Part shown: positions 7,372 to 15,739 of the stretch, piece after piece | How positions within the stretch are numbered: position 1 is the stretch's first letter | Layout of the letters: each line of letters opens with the position of its first letter | Source: Flavobacteriaceae bacterium GF1 | GTDB lineage: Bacteria > Bacteroidota > Bacteroidia > Flavobacteriales > Flavobacteriaceae | Length of the DNA: 35,584 nt | NCBI GenBank assembly: GCA_009797885.1 | Contig: WNKP01000021.1 | Coordinates: forward strand, 1 to 35,584 | Direction of reading: 5' to 3' | Notes under the pieces: generated by a model | The model's input: the letters and a program-made list of their open reading frames with translations, nothing else | Database searches by the model: none | Told to the model about the DNA's origin: nothing | Made by a program: the position numbers and the translations under genes

Positions 7372-7893
7372 TCATAAAAGTAGTAAAGCTATTTCTTTCC
7401 ATGTGGATACGCGTTCAAAATCTTTGGTATTGGTATTATGGGGTGACGTAAACAATAGGCGTCTCCCCTCAAATTTATCTAGATTATAGCTTCTATCGTC
7501 AATGAGAATATCGCCTTTTAGAATATGCTTGTGCCCACATAGTATCCTGTGTTGCCAAGGGATGAACGGGAAAAACTCATCGAGCCAATCCGACTTTTCC
7601 TTTAAGGAATAGGGAAATTGCATTGCCGCGCTGGCTATATACACCTGATACTTTTTGAACAATTCCTTTATGACTTCCTGACTATCCGGAATCACGGCTA
7701 AATCCTTGAAAAAACCAATCCTGTTTGCGTGTTCCTTAACACTGGCTTGATGTGCTTCCGGAACCATACGCCAAAATTCCTTTCCTGAGCACTGTGCTTT
7801 GGTAAAAGAAGTTCCGTACTCGTGGTGATAGATATCGATGTGGGCTTGATAGGCATCGGCAATTACCTCGTCCATATCTATGAAAAGGGTCAT
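7372..7893 (-). CDS. 5'(3')-deoxyribonucleotidase-like HAD phosphatase (NT5C family)
   Basis: 173 residues, normal for bacterial NT5C proteins. It begins with the HAD motif I FIDMDEVIAD (nucleophile Asp6, Asp8 as general acid). A later VYIASAAM…SLKEKSDWL segment fits motif II and the family signature, and ILCGHKHILKGDILIDDRSYN carries the C-terminal acidic metal ligands. The family dephosphorylates deoxyribonucleotides such as dUMP or dTMP. There is no signal peptide, so it is cytosolic, unlike the two lipoproteins encoded downstream in the same operon. It is the first gene of the operon. Confidence 0.88.
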   Translation of the reverse strand: MTLFIDMDEVIADAYQAHIDIYHHEYGTSFTKAQCSGKEFWRMVPEAHQASVKEHANRIGFFKDLAVIPDSQEVIKELFKKYQVYIASAAMQFPYSLKEKSDWLDEFFPFIPWQHRILCGHKHILKGDILIDDRSYNLDKFEGRRLLFTSPHNTNTKDFERVSTWKEIALLLL

Positions 7894-7929
7894 AATCCAA
7901 ATTTTTTTGCGAAATACGTCAAAAACAAA

Positions 7930-7937
7930 TCAAAACT
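7930..7937 (-). promoter_or_regulatory. Candidate -7 element for the nucleotidase-esterase-dipeptidase operon
   Basis: Minus-strand TAGTTTTG matches the Bacteroidota -7 consensus TAnnTTTG exactly and lies about 37 bp upstream of the ATG at 7893. No TTG is seen 17-23 bp further upstream, so the promoter call rests on one element. Confidence 0.35.
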
Positions 7938-8074
7938 AAAATGGTACCAAAAATCTTAATGGAGAAATAATGTAAAAAACCGCTTACTTTCAAAACCAAG
8001 GATTGATAAACGCCTTGTTCCCCAACGTATTTACAGGAATGATTACTAATTTCAGGTCTAAATTAGCCATCAAA

Positions 8075-8551
8075 ATGATAAAGTTACAATTCTTCATTTT
8101 CAGTATTCTTGGTATCATGTGCACCAATCATGTGCGGTCCCAAAGTGCCGAATACCTAAAACAGAAAGCGGAAAAAATTGAAAAGGGTTCGGTTTTTACA
8201 AAAATCATCAATCGTGAAGCTCCTGCGGACATCGTTTATGAAGATGGGGAAATCATAGCCTTTGTTCCGTTAAGGCCCCAGGCCCCCGTGCATTTTTTGA
8301 TTGTTCCCAAAAAGGAAATCCATACGATTAACGATATGGAAGAGGAAGATGCCCTTGTTCTCGGCAAGCTCTTTCTAGTGGCAAAAAAGCTGGCCAAGGA
8401 ACATGGAATTTCCGAGTCGGGATATCGCCTTTCCATAAATAACAATGAAGACTCCGGGCAATCCGTCTTTCACCTACACATGCATATCATGGGAGGAAAA
8501 AAATTGGGGCCCATGGTAGATCAGGATTATAGGAACAACAACAAGCACTGA
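8075..8551 (+). CDS. Exported HIT-family (histidine triad) protein
   Basis: 158 residues from ATG 8075. This start is chosen over earlier in-frame starts (8003, 8039) because it yields a compact signal peptide (IKLQFFIFSILGIMC…VRSQS). The mature part is a HINT-like HIT domain: SVFTKIINREAPADIVYED, the PVHFLIVPKKEI strand, and the signature FHLHMHIMGG with His133, His135 and His137. HIT enzymes hydrolyse nucleoside phosphoramidates or nucleotide conjugates and are normally cytosolic. No lipobox is present (Cys16 is preceded by Met). The gene is divergent from the nucleotidase operon across about 180 bp. The signal peptide is the unusual part; if it is not cleaved the protein would be membrane-anchored. 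Confidence 0.88.
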   Translation: MIKLQFFIFSILGIMCTNHVRSQSAEYLKQKAEKIEKGSVFTKIINREAPADIVYEDGEIIAFVPLRPQAPVHFLIVPKKEIHTINDMEEEDALVLGKLFLVAKKLAKEHGISESGYRLSINNNEDSGQSVFHLHMHIMGGKKLGPMVDQDYRNNNKH

Positions 8552-8619
8552 CGCATTACCAATGGAAATCAGCTAACTTCATTTGCAGGTATTTTCATAT
8601 GCCATTGAAGTCATAAGAC

Positions 8620-9417
8620 TCATTCCGGTTTAACGTAGTAGACCGCCGTATCCGGTTTGGCATAAAAGGATGTTGGCTGGGGAACATTGGAAATCGAAAT
8701 GTTTTCAAAAGTTACGGTATTTCGTTTGTCCTTAATGTGTTTTCCCTCATAGTTGTACCAGGATATGGAATTTGGAAGTAACAGTCCATCCACTGTCTTC
8801 CAATCGTCATAACGGATCCATTTTACATTTTCCGATGGTTCCCCGGTTCGGTAGGTCACCGTATAGCCCAACCATTCCATAATATGGGTATCGGGATTAT
8901 AATGAAGGTAATACTCATCCTTTGGTGAGGTACCCACTCCAGAATTGTAGCCAATTTTGATTCCGGGATAGCTTTTTCCCTCAAATTCCAGATTATCCGT
9001 GTCTTGGTAGATGATTCCATCATCACCCAATATAAAGGGCATGGCGTAGAAATAAAACATAAGATTGTGGTAGAATTCCGCATTTCCCTTATACTCCCCT
9101 TCAACCCATGGTTGCTTGCCATCAAAACCCAGGGTGTATGATGGGCTAACAATTTTGTCCGTTCGGGACCACAGATCCGTAGTATGGGTTTCCGGATTTT
9201 CCGGTTTGGGGATTTCAAAAGTTAAGGTCCGTTGTTGTTTCCACAGGCCAAGTCCACCATGTGCCGCAAAAACTTTGTCCAATCCTTCTGGATACTCTTT
9301 TTCCTTTGTTACGACCGGCGTTGCCTCCTCTGATTTTTCCAAGGTGGTTTCTTTGGCACCTTGTTTACAGGAGCATACAAATAAAGTGACGGACAATAAC
9401 AAAAGTTGAAGTTTCAT
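8620..9417 (-). CDS. DUF6503-like lipoprotein of unknown function
   Basis: 265 residues with a lipoprotein signal (LLLSVTLFVCSC, Cys17) and an acidic, Glu/Thr-rich linker to about residue 40. The body starts with KVFAAHGGLGLWKQQRTLTFEI, repeatedly seen in a Flavobacteriia lipoprotein family I recall as DUF6503, and is mostly beta strand with many aromatic residues (YYLHYNPDTHIMEWLGY, SISWYNYEGKHI). The family looks distantly like LolA/LppX-type half-barrels that carry lipids, but no function is established. It is convergent with the HIT gene, with 68 bp between them and no clear terminator. Confidence 0.75.
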   Translation of the reverse strand: MKLQLLLLSVTLFVCSCKQGAKETTLEKSEEATPVVTKEKEYPEGLDKVFAAHGGLGLWKQQRTLTFEIPKPENPETHTTDLWSRTDKIVSPSYTLGFDGKQPWVEGEYKGNAEFYHNLMFYFYAMPFILGDDGIIYQDTDNLEFEGKSYPGIKIGYNSGVGTSPKDEYYLHYNPDTHIMEWLGYTVTYRTGEPSENVKWIRYDDWKTVDGLLLPNSISWYNYEGKHIKDKRNTVTFENISISNVPQPTSFYAKPDTAVYYVKPE

Positions 9418-9441
9418 GGTTTTTCTTTTATGGTCGCAAAA

Positions 9442-9473
9442 TTGACAATTTAATTACGATTGGAATACATTTG
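9442..9473 (+). promoter_or_regulatory. Candidate Bacteroidota promoter
   Basis: TTGAC at 9442-9446 and TACATTTG (exact TAnnTTTG) at 9466-9473 are separated by 19 bp, the normal spacing. The predicted start is near 9480. The next large plus-strand gene begins about 190 bp later, so the transcript would have a long leader or include a very short gene (9488-9595). Confidence 0.45.
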
Positions 9474-9669
9474 AACCCATTTAAAATTTGATTCCGTGTA
9501 GTAGCTGCAGCGACAACGAAACCACGCTACATCCAAAAAGTGACTTGTACCACTGTGGTTTCCGCTACCAAATGCCAAAAGAACCAAGAAATTAATCCAA
9601 TCGGCAATGGAATTATAGGATTTTAAACTTTAATTTGAACTCATTTAAAACCCATAGCATAAAACGCCT

Positions 9670-10464
9670 TTGCAAGATTCCAAATACATCATGAGCCTTA
9701 AAAATCCTTTGGTCAAAAAGGTCATGGGTCTAAAGGCAAAATCCAGGGAACGAAAAAAATCGGGTCTCTTTGTTATTGAAGGACAACGGGAGTTGGAATT
9801 GGCCATAAAAGCAGGATATGAAATTGAACAATTATTGGTTTGCCCCGATATTTCCAACGGTATCCCTTCCCAGAAATTCCAGCGTCCCATTCCAATGGTT
9901 CAGCTGTCCAGGGAGGTTTATGAAAAAATGGCCCATAGGGGCTCCACCGAGGGTATAATGGCCATCGCCAGATTAAAGGACCATGATCTGGGTTCCATTG
10001 TCCTACACGAAAACCCCTTGGTCCTGGTAGCGCAAGCTCCGGAAAAACCGGGAAATATTGGCGCTTTGTTACGGACGGCGGATGCTGCAAACCTGGATGC
10101 GGTATTGATTGCGAATCCAAAATCCGATTTGTACAATCCAAATGTCATCCGTTCCAGTGTTGGCTGTGTTTTTACCACGCAAATAGGAATGGGCGGTACC
10201 GAAGAAATCATCCACTTTTTAAAAAGTAAAAACATCCGCATTTTTTGTGCGGCCCTTACGGCCAGTCAAAAGTATACCCATTCCAATTTCACCGGGCCTT
10301 CGGCAGTTGTGGTTGGGACCGAAGCAACAGGTTTGAGTTCGGAATGGCTACACAATTCCGATCAAAATATCATTATCCCCATGCTGGGGGAGATAGATTC
10401 CATGAATGTATCCGTATCCGCTGCAATACTTATCTTTGAGGCCAAACGTCAACGGGGATTTTAG
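9670..10464 (+). CDS. TrmH/SpoU-family RNA 2'-O-methyltransferase
   Basis: 264 residues if translation begins at TTG 9670; ATG at 9691 is the alternative. TTG is preferred because the residues before the ATG (SKYI) complete an N-terminal helix that related proteins carry before SLKNP. Residues 1-100 form the substrate-binding domain (GLFVIEGQRELELAI). The SPOUT knot follows with motif 1 PGNIGALLRTADAANLD (Arg135), motif 2 VVGTEATGL (216-222) and motif 3 IPMLGEIDSMNVSVSAAI (236-253). The protein methylates a ribose in rRNA or tRNA using SAM; the target nucleotide cannot be read from sequence. The M48 protease gene starts 5 bp after its stop, so they are likely co-transcribed. Confidence 0.9.
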   Translation: MQDSKYIMSLKNPLVKKVMGLKAKSRERKKSGLFVIEGQRELELAIKAGYEIEQLLVCPDISNGIPSQKFQRPIPMVQLSREVYEKMAHRGSTEGIMAIARLKDHDLGSIVLHENPLVLVAQAPEKPGNIGALLRTADAANLDAVLIANPKSDLYNPNVIRSSVGCVFTTQIGMGGTEEIIHFLKSKNIRIFCAALTASQKYTHSNFTGPSAVVVGTEATGLSSEWLHNSDQNIIIPMLGEIDSMNVSVSAAILIFEAKRQRGF

Positions 10465-10469
10465 GATTT

Positions 10470-11702
10470 ATGGATAGTAGCTTTCTGTTTTACACCATTA
10501 TTGGGATATTGGTCGTACAGTACCTAATGGACACCATTCTTGACTATCTGAACACCAAACACTTTCTTAAGCAAATTCCCGAAGAACTCCAGGACATTTT
10601 TGATGCCGAGGATTACCAAAAGGCACAAGAATACCATCGGGAAAATTACAGGTTGGGACTATTAAAAGACGGCATCTCATTAGTACTCGTACTCCTTTTT
10701 TTAATTTTCGGGGGGTTTGGCATCGTGGATAACTTTGTCCGGGAATATACCGATAACGGTATTCTTCAAGCACTGGGTTTCTTCGGGATTTTGGCCTTGG
10801 GAAGCAGTATTGTTTCCATTCCTTTGTCCTATTACCAAACCTTTTTCATTGAAGAAAAATATGGTTTCAACAAAACCACCAAAGCCACTTTTCATTTGGA
10901 TATTTTAAAAAGCGGTTTGTTGTCCGTTCTTATGGGCGGTGGCCTATTGGCACTTGTTATTTGGTTTCTGGAATGGGCAGGGGCCAATTTTTGGCTCTAC
11001 ATCTGGTTCATAGCCATAGTATTCATGGTTTCCCTAAACCTTTTTTACAGCAAGTTACTGGTTCCCTTGTTCAACAAACAGACACCTTTGGAAGCCGGTG
11101 ATTTAAAAATGGCCATTGAAAACTATGCCAAAAAAGTAGGATTTGACTTAAAAAATATTTTTGTGATCGATGGTTCCAAACGGTCCACCAAGGCGAATGC
11201 CTATTTTTCAGGTTTTGGAAAACAAAAAAGGGTCACCCTGTACGATACCCTTATCAAGGATTTGGACGAAGAGGAAATAGTGGCGGTACTTGCCCATGAA
11301 GTAGGACATTACAAACGCAAACACATTGTTTTTAATATGTTGGCTTCCATAGCATTGACCGGTATCATGCTCTACATTCTTTCCCTTTTTATCAATTACC
11401 CCCAATTGTCCTTGTCCATAGGCGTTCAAGAGGAAAGTTATCATGCGGGACTCCTGGCATTCTTTCTGTTGTATAGCCCTATTTCCATAGTCACGGGCCT
11501 ACTTATGAACCATCTTTCCAGAAAATTTGAATTCCAGGCGGATGATTATGCGAAAAACACGTTTGCCTCCAACCCATTGATAAGTTCATTAAAGAAACTG
11601 TCCAAAAACAACCTTAGCAATCTTACCCCACACCCCGCCTATGTCTTTGTCCACTACTCCCATCCACCTTTAATTGAGCGTATCAAAAACCTTAAGGCAT
11701 AA
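10470..11702 (+). CDS. Membrane M48 metallopeptidase, Ste24/CAAX-prenyl-protease-1-like
   Basis: 410 residues with several hydrophobic segments (near 1-20, 65-85, 100-125, 150-195, 290-310, 325-350). The zinc site is HEVGH at 276-280, and the third ligand is supplied by FEFQADDYA near 360, both typical of M48A. The N-terminal M48 part has EKYGFNKTT, also typical. In eukaryotes Ste24 trims prenylated proteins and clears translocons; bacterial members are thought to act in membrane protein quality control, without a defined substrate. It starts 5 bp downstream of the RNA methyltransferase gene. Confidence 0.92.
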   Translation: MDSSFLFYTIIGILVVQYLMDTILDYLNTKHFLKQIPEELQDIFDAEDYQKAQEYHRENYRLGLLKDGISLVLVLLFLIFGGFGIVDNFVREYTDNGILQALGFFGILALGSSIVSIPLSYYQTFFIEEKYGFNKTTKATFHLDILKSGLLSVLMGGGLLALVIWFLEWAGANFWLYIWFIAIVFMVSLNLFYSKLLVPLFNKQTPLEAGDLKMAIENYAKKVGFDLKNIFVIDGSKRSTKANAYFSGFGKQKRVTLYDTLIKDLDEEEIVAVLAHEVGHYKRKHIVFNMLASIALTGIMLYILSLFINYPQLSLSIGVQEESYHAGLLAFFLLYSPISIVTGLLMNHLSRKFEFQADDYAKNTFASNPLISSLKKLSKNNLSNLTPHPAYVFVHYSHPPLIERIKNLKA

Positions 11703-11708
11703 TTTTTG

Positions 11709-11739
11709 TTGTTTCCAAATAAGGAATATGGTAACTTTA
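11709..11739 (+). promoter_or_regulatory. Candidate promoter of the RelA/SpoT gene
   Basis: TTG at 11709-11711 and TAACTTTA at 11732-11739 (one mismatch to TAnnTTTG) are 20 bp apart. The predicted start lies about 5 bp before the ATG at 11747, giving a very short leader. Confidence 0.4.
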
Positions 11740-11746
11740 ATTTACT

Positions 11747-13951
11747 ATGACGGAGGCGGCTATCGAAAAAGAAAACAAGGAAATTGCGAAGGAATACAAA
11801 AAATTACTTCGCATAAGCTATCAAACCCTTACCCCAAAGGATAAGAAACTGATACGTTCTGCCTTTGACGTGGCGGTGGATGCCCATAAAGATCAGCGCA
11901 GAAAATCCGGGGAAGCCTATATTTTTCATCCCATAGCCGTTGCCAAAATTGTTGCCTCGGAAATTGGCCTTGACGCCATTTCCATAGCTTCTGCCCTGCT
12001 TCATGATGTGGTTGAGGATACCCCTTACACTTTAAACGATATTGAACGGATGTTCGGGGAGACCGTAGCCCGAATTGTTGATGGCCTTACTAAAATCTCA
12101 CACCTAAAAAAGGATAAGAACATAAGTCAACAGGCAGAGAATTTTAGAAAGATGCTGTTGACGCTACATGACGATGTCCGCGTTATTATCATCAAAATTG
12201 CGGATAGGTACCATAATATGCTCACCATGGACGCCATGCCTGAGCACAAACAGGTCAAAATTGCCTCGGAAACCCTGTACATTTATGCCCCTTTGGCCCA
12301 CAGAATAGGTTTGTACAACATTAAGACCGAGCTGGAGGACCTTAGCTTAAAATATACCGAACCAGAGGTTTATTATGATATCCAGGGGAAAATCCAGGAT
12401 ACGGAAGAAGAGAAACAGGCGTACATCAACGCGTTTACCAAGGTCATAGAAAACTCCTTGGACGAGGAAGGGTTGAATTACTACATAAAGGGGCGGATGA
12501 AATCCATTTTTTCCATAAGGCGAAAAATGGTAAAACAGAACATTGCCTTTGACGAGGTCTACGACAAGTTTGCCATCCGTATTATTTACAAATCCGATAG
12601 GAAGAACGAAAAGTTTATTGCCTGGAAGATCTATTCCATAGTTACGGACCATTTTACTCCAAATCCAGTTCGGTTAAGGGATTGGATCACTTCCCCAAAA
12701 TCAACGGGTTATGAAGCCCTTCATATCACGGTAATGGGGCCCGAGGGCAAGTGGGTGGAGGTACAGATACGCAGCGAACGAATGCACGAAATTGCCGAAA
12801 AGGGATACGCGGCCCATTTTAAGTATAAACATGGCGAACAGAACGAACAGGGTATAGAACAGTGGTTAAACCGTTTACAGGAGGCCTTGGAGAATTCCAA
12901 TGGCAATGCCGTGGATTTTGTAGAGGAATTTAAGTTAAACCTTTACTCCAAGGAGATTTTTGTATTCACCCCGCAGGGTGAACTAAAATCCTTACCCAAA
13001 GGGGCAACGCCTTTGGATTTTGCCTTTCACATCCATACGGAAGTAGGTATGAGAACCCGTGGTGCCAAAGTAAATGGCAAGCTCGTTCCTTTAAATTCCA
13101 GACTACAAAGTGGGGACCAGGTGGAAATAATGACCTCGGACTCCGCAAAACCCAACCAAAACTGGTTGGATTATGCCAATACGGCCCGTGCACGGGCAAA
13201 AATAAAGTCTTCGCTAAGGGAAGAGAAAAAGGAGATTGCCGAGGAAGGTAAGGAGATGCTCCGCAGAAAACTGAAATCCCAAAAAATCAACCTCAACGAA
13301 GATGTCGTCAACAAAATGGTCAATTACTTCAAGTTAAAGACCAGCTTGGACTTATTCTTTAGAGTGGGCAATGGAGCCATTGACAATCAGAAAATCAAGG
13401 ATTTTGCCTCTTCCTATAACAATGCCTTCCTTAACTTCTTTAAAAGTAAGATCAGACGGAAAAATATTCCCGACGATATTGATAGGGAAGAAATCACCCA
13501 TAACTATGATATGTTGGTGTTTGGGCAGGAAGAGGACAAACTCAGCTACAAACTGGCCAAATGTTGCAATCCCATACCAGGTGACAGTGTATTTGGGTTT
13601 TTAAGTGTAAGTGATGGCATCAAAGTGCATAAAAAAGACTGTCCCAATGCCATTCAACTGCAGTCCAACTATGCGTACCGCATAATGTCCGCTAAATGGA
13701 TCGATTCCACACAGGAAGAATTTACCGTAGACATAAGGATTACCGGTATTGACAATCTAGGACTTGTCAATGAAATTACCAATATCATATCGGACAATAT
13801 GCACGTGAACATGCGCAACCTTAATTTTAGTGCGGAAGGGGGTACATTTACAGGTAAGATCACCCTTGTGGTCAAGAATAACAATATCCTCAAGAAGTTG
13901 ATCAATAACCTAAAGCAGATTGGTGGTATCGATAAGGTAGTCAGAGTTTAA
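11747..13951 (+). CDS. Bifunctional (p)ppGpp synthetase/hydrolase, RelA/SpoT family
   Basis: 734 residues, full length for a long RSH enzyme. Hydrolase HD domain: His61 (FHPIAVA), His86-Asp87 (LLHDVVEDT) and Asp153 (IADRYHNM) are intact, so hydrolysis of ppGpp is expected. Synthetase domain about 240-360: GRMKSIFSIRRKM, FDEVYDKFAIRII (Asp273) and VEVQIRSERMHEIAEKGYAAH (Glu338) are kept, so synthesis is also likely. TGS domain about 402-465 (IFVFTPQGELKSLPKGATPLDFAF), a zinc-finger/helical part containing KCCNPIPGD, and a C-terminal ACT domain to VVRV. It makes and degrades the stringent-response alarmone. A Fur-family regulator and purA follow. Confidence 0.96.
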   Translation: MTEAAIEKENKEIAKEYKKLLRISYQTLTPKDKKLIRSAFDVAVDAHKDQRRKSGEAYIFHPIAVAKIVASEIGLDAISIASALLHDVVEDTPYTLNDIERMFGETVARIVDGLTKISHLKKDKNISQQAENFRKMLLTLHDDVRVIIIKIADRYHNMLTMDAMPEHKQVKIASETLYIYAPLAHRIGLYNIKTELEDLSLKYTEPEVYYDIQGKIQDTEEEKQAYINAFTKVIENSLDEEGLNYYIKGRMKSIFSIRRKMVKQNIAFDEVYDKFAIRIIYKSDRKNEKFIAWKIYSIVTDHFTPNPVRLRDWITSPKSTGYEALHITVMGPEGKWVEVQIRSERMHEIAEKGYAAHFKYKHGEQNEQGIEQWLNRLQEALENSNGNAVDFVEEFKLNLYSKEIFVFTPQGELKSLPKGATPLDFAFHIHTEVGMRTRGAKVNGKLVPLNSRLQSGDQVEIMTSDSAKPNQNWLDYANTARARAKIKSSLREEKKEIAEEGKEMLRRKLKSQKINLNEDVVNKMVNYFKLKTSLDLFFRVGNGAIDNQKIKDFASSYNNAFLNFFKSKIRRKNIPDDIDREEITHNYDMLVFGQEEDKLSYKLAKCCNPIPGDSVFGFLSVSDGIKVHKKDCPNAIQLQSNYAYRIMSAKWIDSTQEEFTVDIRITGIDNLGLVNEITNIISDNMHVNMRNLNFSAEGGTFTGKITLVVKNNNILKKLINNLKQIGGIDKVVRV

Positions 13952-13962
13952 TTAATTCGATG

Positions 13963-13970
13963 TAAATTTG
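13963..13970 (+). promoter_or_regulatory. Candidate -7 element for the fur-like/purA/pabB operon
   Basis: TAAATTTG matches TAnnTTTG exactly and lies 25 bp before the Fur-family ATG. No TTG occurs 17-23 bp upstream, so support is partial. It would let this cluster be transcribed apart from the RelA/SpoT gene, which ends 43 bp earlier. Confidence 0.4.
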
Positions 13971-13994
13971 CTTTTTACGACGGAGATATAGGCT

Positions 13995-14450
13995 ATGGAC
14001 AACGACAAAAACCAAGAAATAGTTAAAAACGTATTCACCACTTTTTTGGAGGAAAACGGGCATAGAAAAACACCTGAACGTTACGCTATACTCCAGGAAA
14101 TCTATGACAGCGACGATCATTTTGATGTGGAATCCCTTTACATTAAAATGAAAACCAAGAATTACAGGGTGAGTAGGGCAACATTGTACAACACCATTGA
14201 ACTTTTGCTTGACTGCAAATTGGTTCGAAAACATCAGTTTGGCTCGGCACAGGCGCAGTATGAAAAATCCTATTTTGACCGTCAACACGATCATGTTATT
14301 CTTACTGACACGGGGGAGGTTGTGGAATTTTGTGACCCACGTATACAATCCATCAAAAAGACCATTGAGGAAGTATTTGATATTAAGATCAATACCCATT
14401 CCTTATACTTCTATGGTACCCGTAACAAAGAAGAAAAAGTAACCGACTAA
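13995..14450 (+). CDS. Fur-family metal-responsive transcriptional repressor
   Basis: 151 residues. Winged helix at about 10-85 ([35 protein letters not shown]) and the dimerisation/metal region with [19 protein letters not shown] (His98, His100). Where many Fur proteins have a structural-zinc CxxC next to the HDH motif, this one has TDTG, so it lacks that site; such versions are common in Bacteroidota. Which metal or peroxide it senses (Fur, Zur or PerR type) cannot be told. It ends 13 bp before purA and is probably co-transcribed with it. Confidence 0.92.
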   Translation: MDNDKNQEIVKNVFTTFLEENGHRKTPERYAILQEIYDSDDHFDVESLYIKMKTKNYRVSRATLYNTIELLLDCKLVRKHQFGSAQAQYEKSYFDRQHDHVILTDTGEVVEFCDPRIQSIKKTIEEVFDIKINTHSLYFYGTRNKEEKVTD

Positions 14451-14463
14451 CCAAAAAAACTTC

Positions 14464-15732
14464 ATGGTAGATTTATTGCTTGGACTCCAGTGGGGAGACG
14501 AGGGAAAGGGAAAAATTGTTGATGTTCTAACCAAAGATTACGATATCATTGCCCGCTTTCAAGGCGGCCCAAATGCTGGACATACCCTTGAGTTCAATGG
14601 TATAAAACATGTTTTGCACACCATTCCCTCCGGAATTTTCCACAAGAATGCCATAAATATTGTGGGCAATGGGGTGGTAATTGACCCCGTTATCTTCAAA
14701 AAGGAACTGGACAATTTGGAGAAGTTCAATCTGGACATTGCCGCAAAATTGTTCATTTCCAGAAAAGCGCACCTGATCCTACCTACCCATAGATTGCTCG
14801 ACGCCGCGTCGGAAACAGCCAAGGGAAAAGCCAAAATAGGTTCAACCCTAAAAGGTATTGGTCCAACATATATGGACAAAACGGGACGAAATGGCATGCG
14901 TGTCGGGGATTTGGAATTTGACAATTGGAAAGATAAATACCGTTCCCTGGCCAATAAGCACGAAGGAATGATCGCTTACTACAATGTGGATATCCAATAT
15001 GACCTAAAAGAGCTGGAAGATGAGTTTTGTGAAGGTATTGAAGCGCTCAAAAAGTTAAAATTCATTGATAGTGAGCAATATGTCTTCGATGCTATGGCCA
15101 AAGGCAAAAAGATTTTGGCCGAAGGTGCGCAAGGTTCCCTATTGGACATAGATTTTGGGACCTATCCGTTTGTCACCTCCTCCAATACCACAGCTGCGGG
15201 CGCTTGTACCGGTCTTGGCGTGGCCCCCGGAAAAATAGGAAGGGTTTTGGGAATCTTTAAGGCGTATACCACACGTGTAGGTAGCGGCCCTTTTCCAACG
15301 GAACTATTTGACGACGATGGGCAGACCATGGGACGGGTTGGCAATGAATTTGGTGCAACCACCGGTAGACCCAGACGTTGTGGATGGCTGGATCTGGTGG
15401 CCCTTAAGTATGCCGTCCAGATAAATGGTGTAACGGATTTGATGATGATGAAAGCGGATGTGCTCAGTGGTTTTGAATCCATAAAAGTATGTACCGCGTA
15501 TACCTACAAAGGGAAAAAGGTGGAACATTTACCTTACAACATTGAGGGAAATAACGTAGTTCCAGTATACACGGAACTGAAAGGTTGGTCAAAGGATTTG
15601 ACAACATTGACCAAGGCCAGCGAGCTTCCACCGGCCTTAAATGCATACATTGCCTTTCTTGAAGAGCAATTGGAGGTTCCTATTAAAATTGTGTCCGTTG
15701 GACCGGACAGGTTACAGACCATTCACAGGTAG
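14464..15732 (+). CDS. purA: Adenylosuccinate synthase
   Basis: 422 residues, normal length. The P-loop-like GDEGKGK is at 11-17 with catalytic Asp12, and NAGHT is at 37-41 with catalytic His40. GSTLKGIGPTYMDK, EGAQGSLLDIDFGTYPFVTSSN and TTRVGSGPFPTE are all textbook family motifs. It catalyses IMP + Asp + GTP to adenylosuccinate, the first committed step to AMP, in the cytosol. PurA enzymes are inhibited by ppGpp in other bacteria, which is notable next to the RelA/SpoT gene. pabB starts 7 bp after its stop. Confidence 0.98.
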   Translation: MVDLLLGLQWGDEGKGKIVDVLTKDYDIIARFQGGPNAGHTLEFNGIKHVLHTIPSGIFHKNAINIVGNGVVIDPVIFKKELDNLEKFNLDIAAKLFISRKAHLILPTHRLLDAASETAKGKAKIGSTLKGIGPTYMDKTGRNGMRVGDLEFDNWKDKYRSLANKHEGMIAYYNVDIQYDLKELEDEFCEGIEALKKLKFIDSEQYVFDAMAKGKKILAEGAQGSLLDIDFGTYPFVTSSNTTAAGACTGLGVAPGKIGRVLGIFKAYTTRVGSGPFPTELFDDDGQTMGRVGNEFGATTGRPRRCGWLDLVALKYAVQINGVTDLMMMKADVLSGFESIKVCTAYTYKGKKVEHLPYNIEGNNVVPVYTELKGWSKDLTTLTKASELPPALNAYIAFLEEQLEVPIKIVSVGPDRLQTIHR

Positions 15733-15739
15733 TGAACTA

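Noticed and set aside
8003-8074. Earlier start for the HIT-family gene
   Set aside because: It puts about 24 polar residues before the signal peptide; ATG 8075 gives a normal leader.
8552-8619. Terminator between the convergent HIT and DUF6503-like genes
   Set aside because: Only a short AATGG/CCATT pairing with no T tract was found.
15641-15739. Upstream extension of pabB
   Set aside because: It overlaps purA out of frame and adds no conserved PabB sequence; ATG 15740 follows purA closely.
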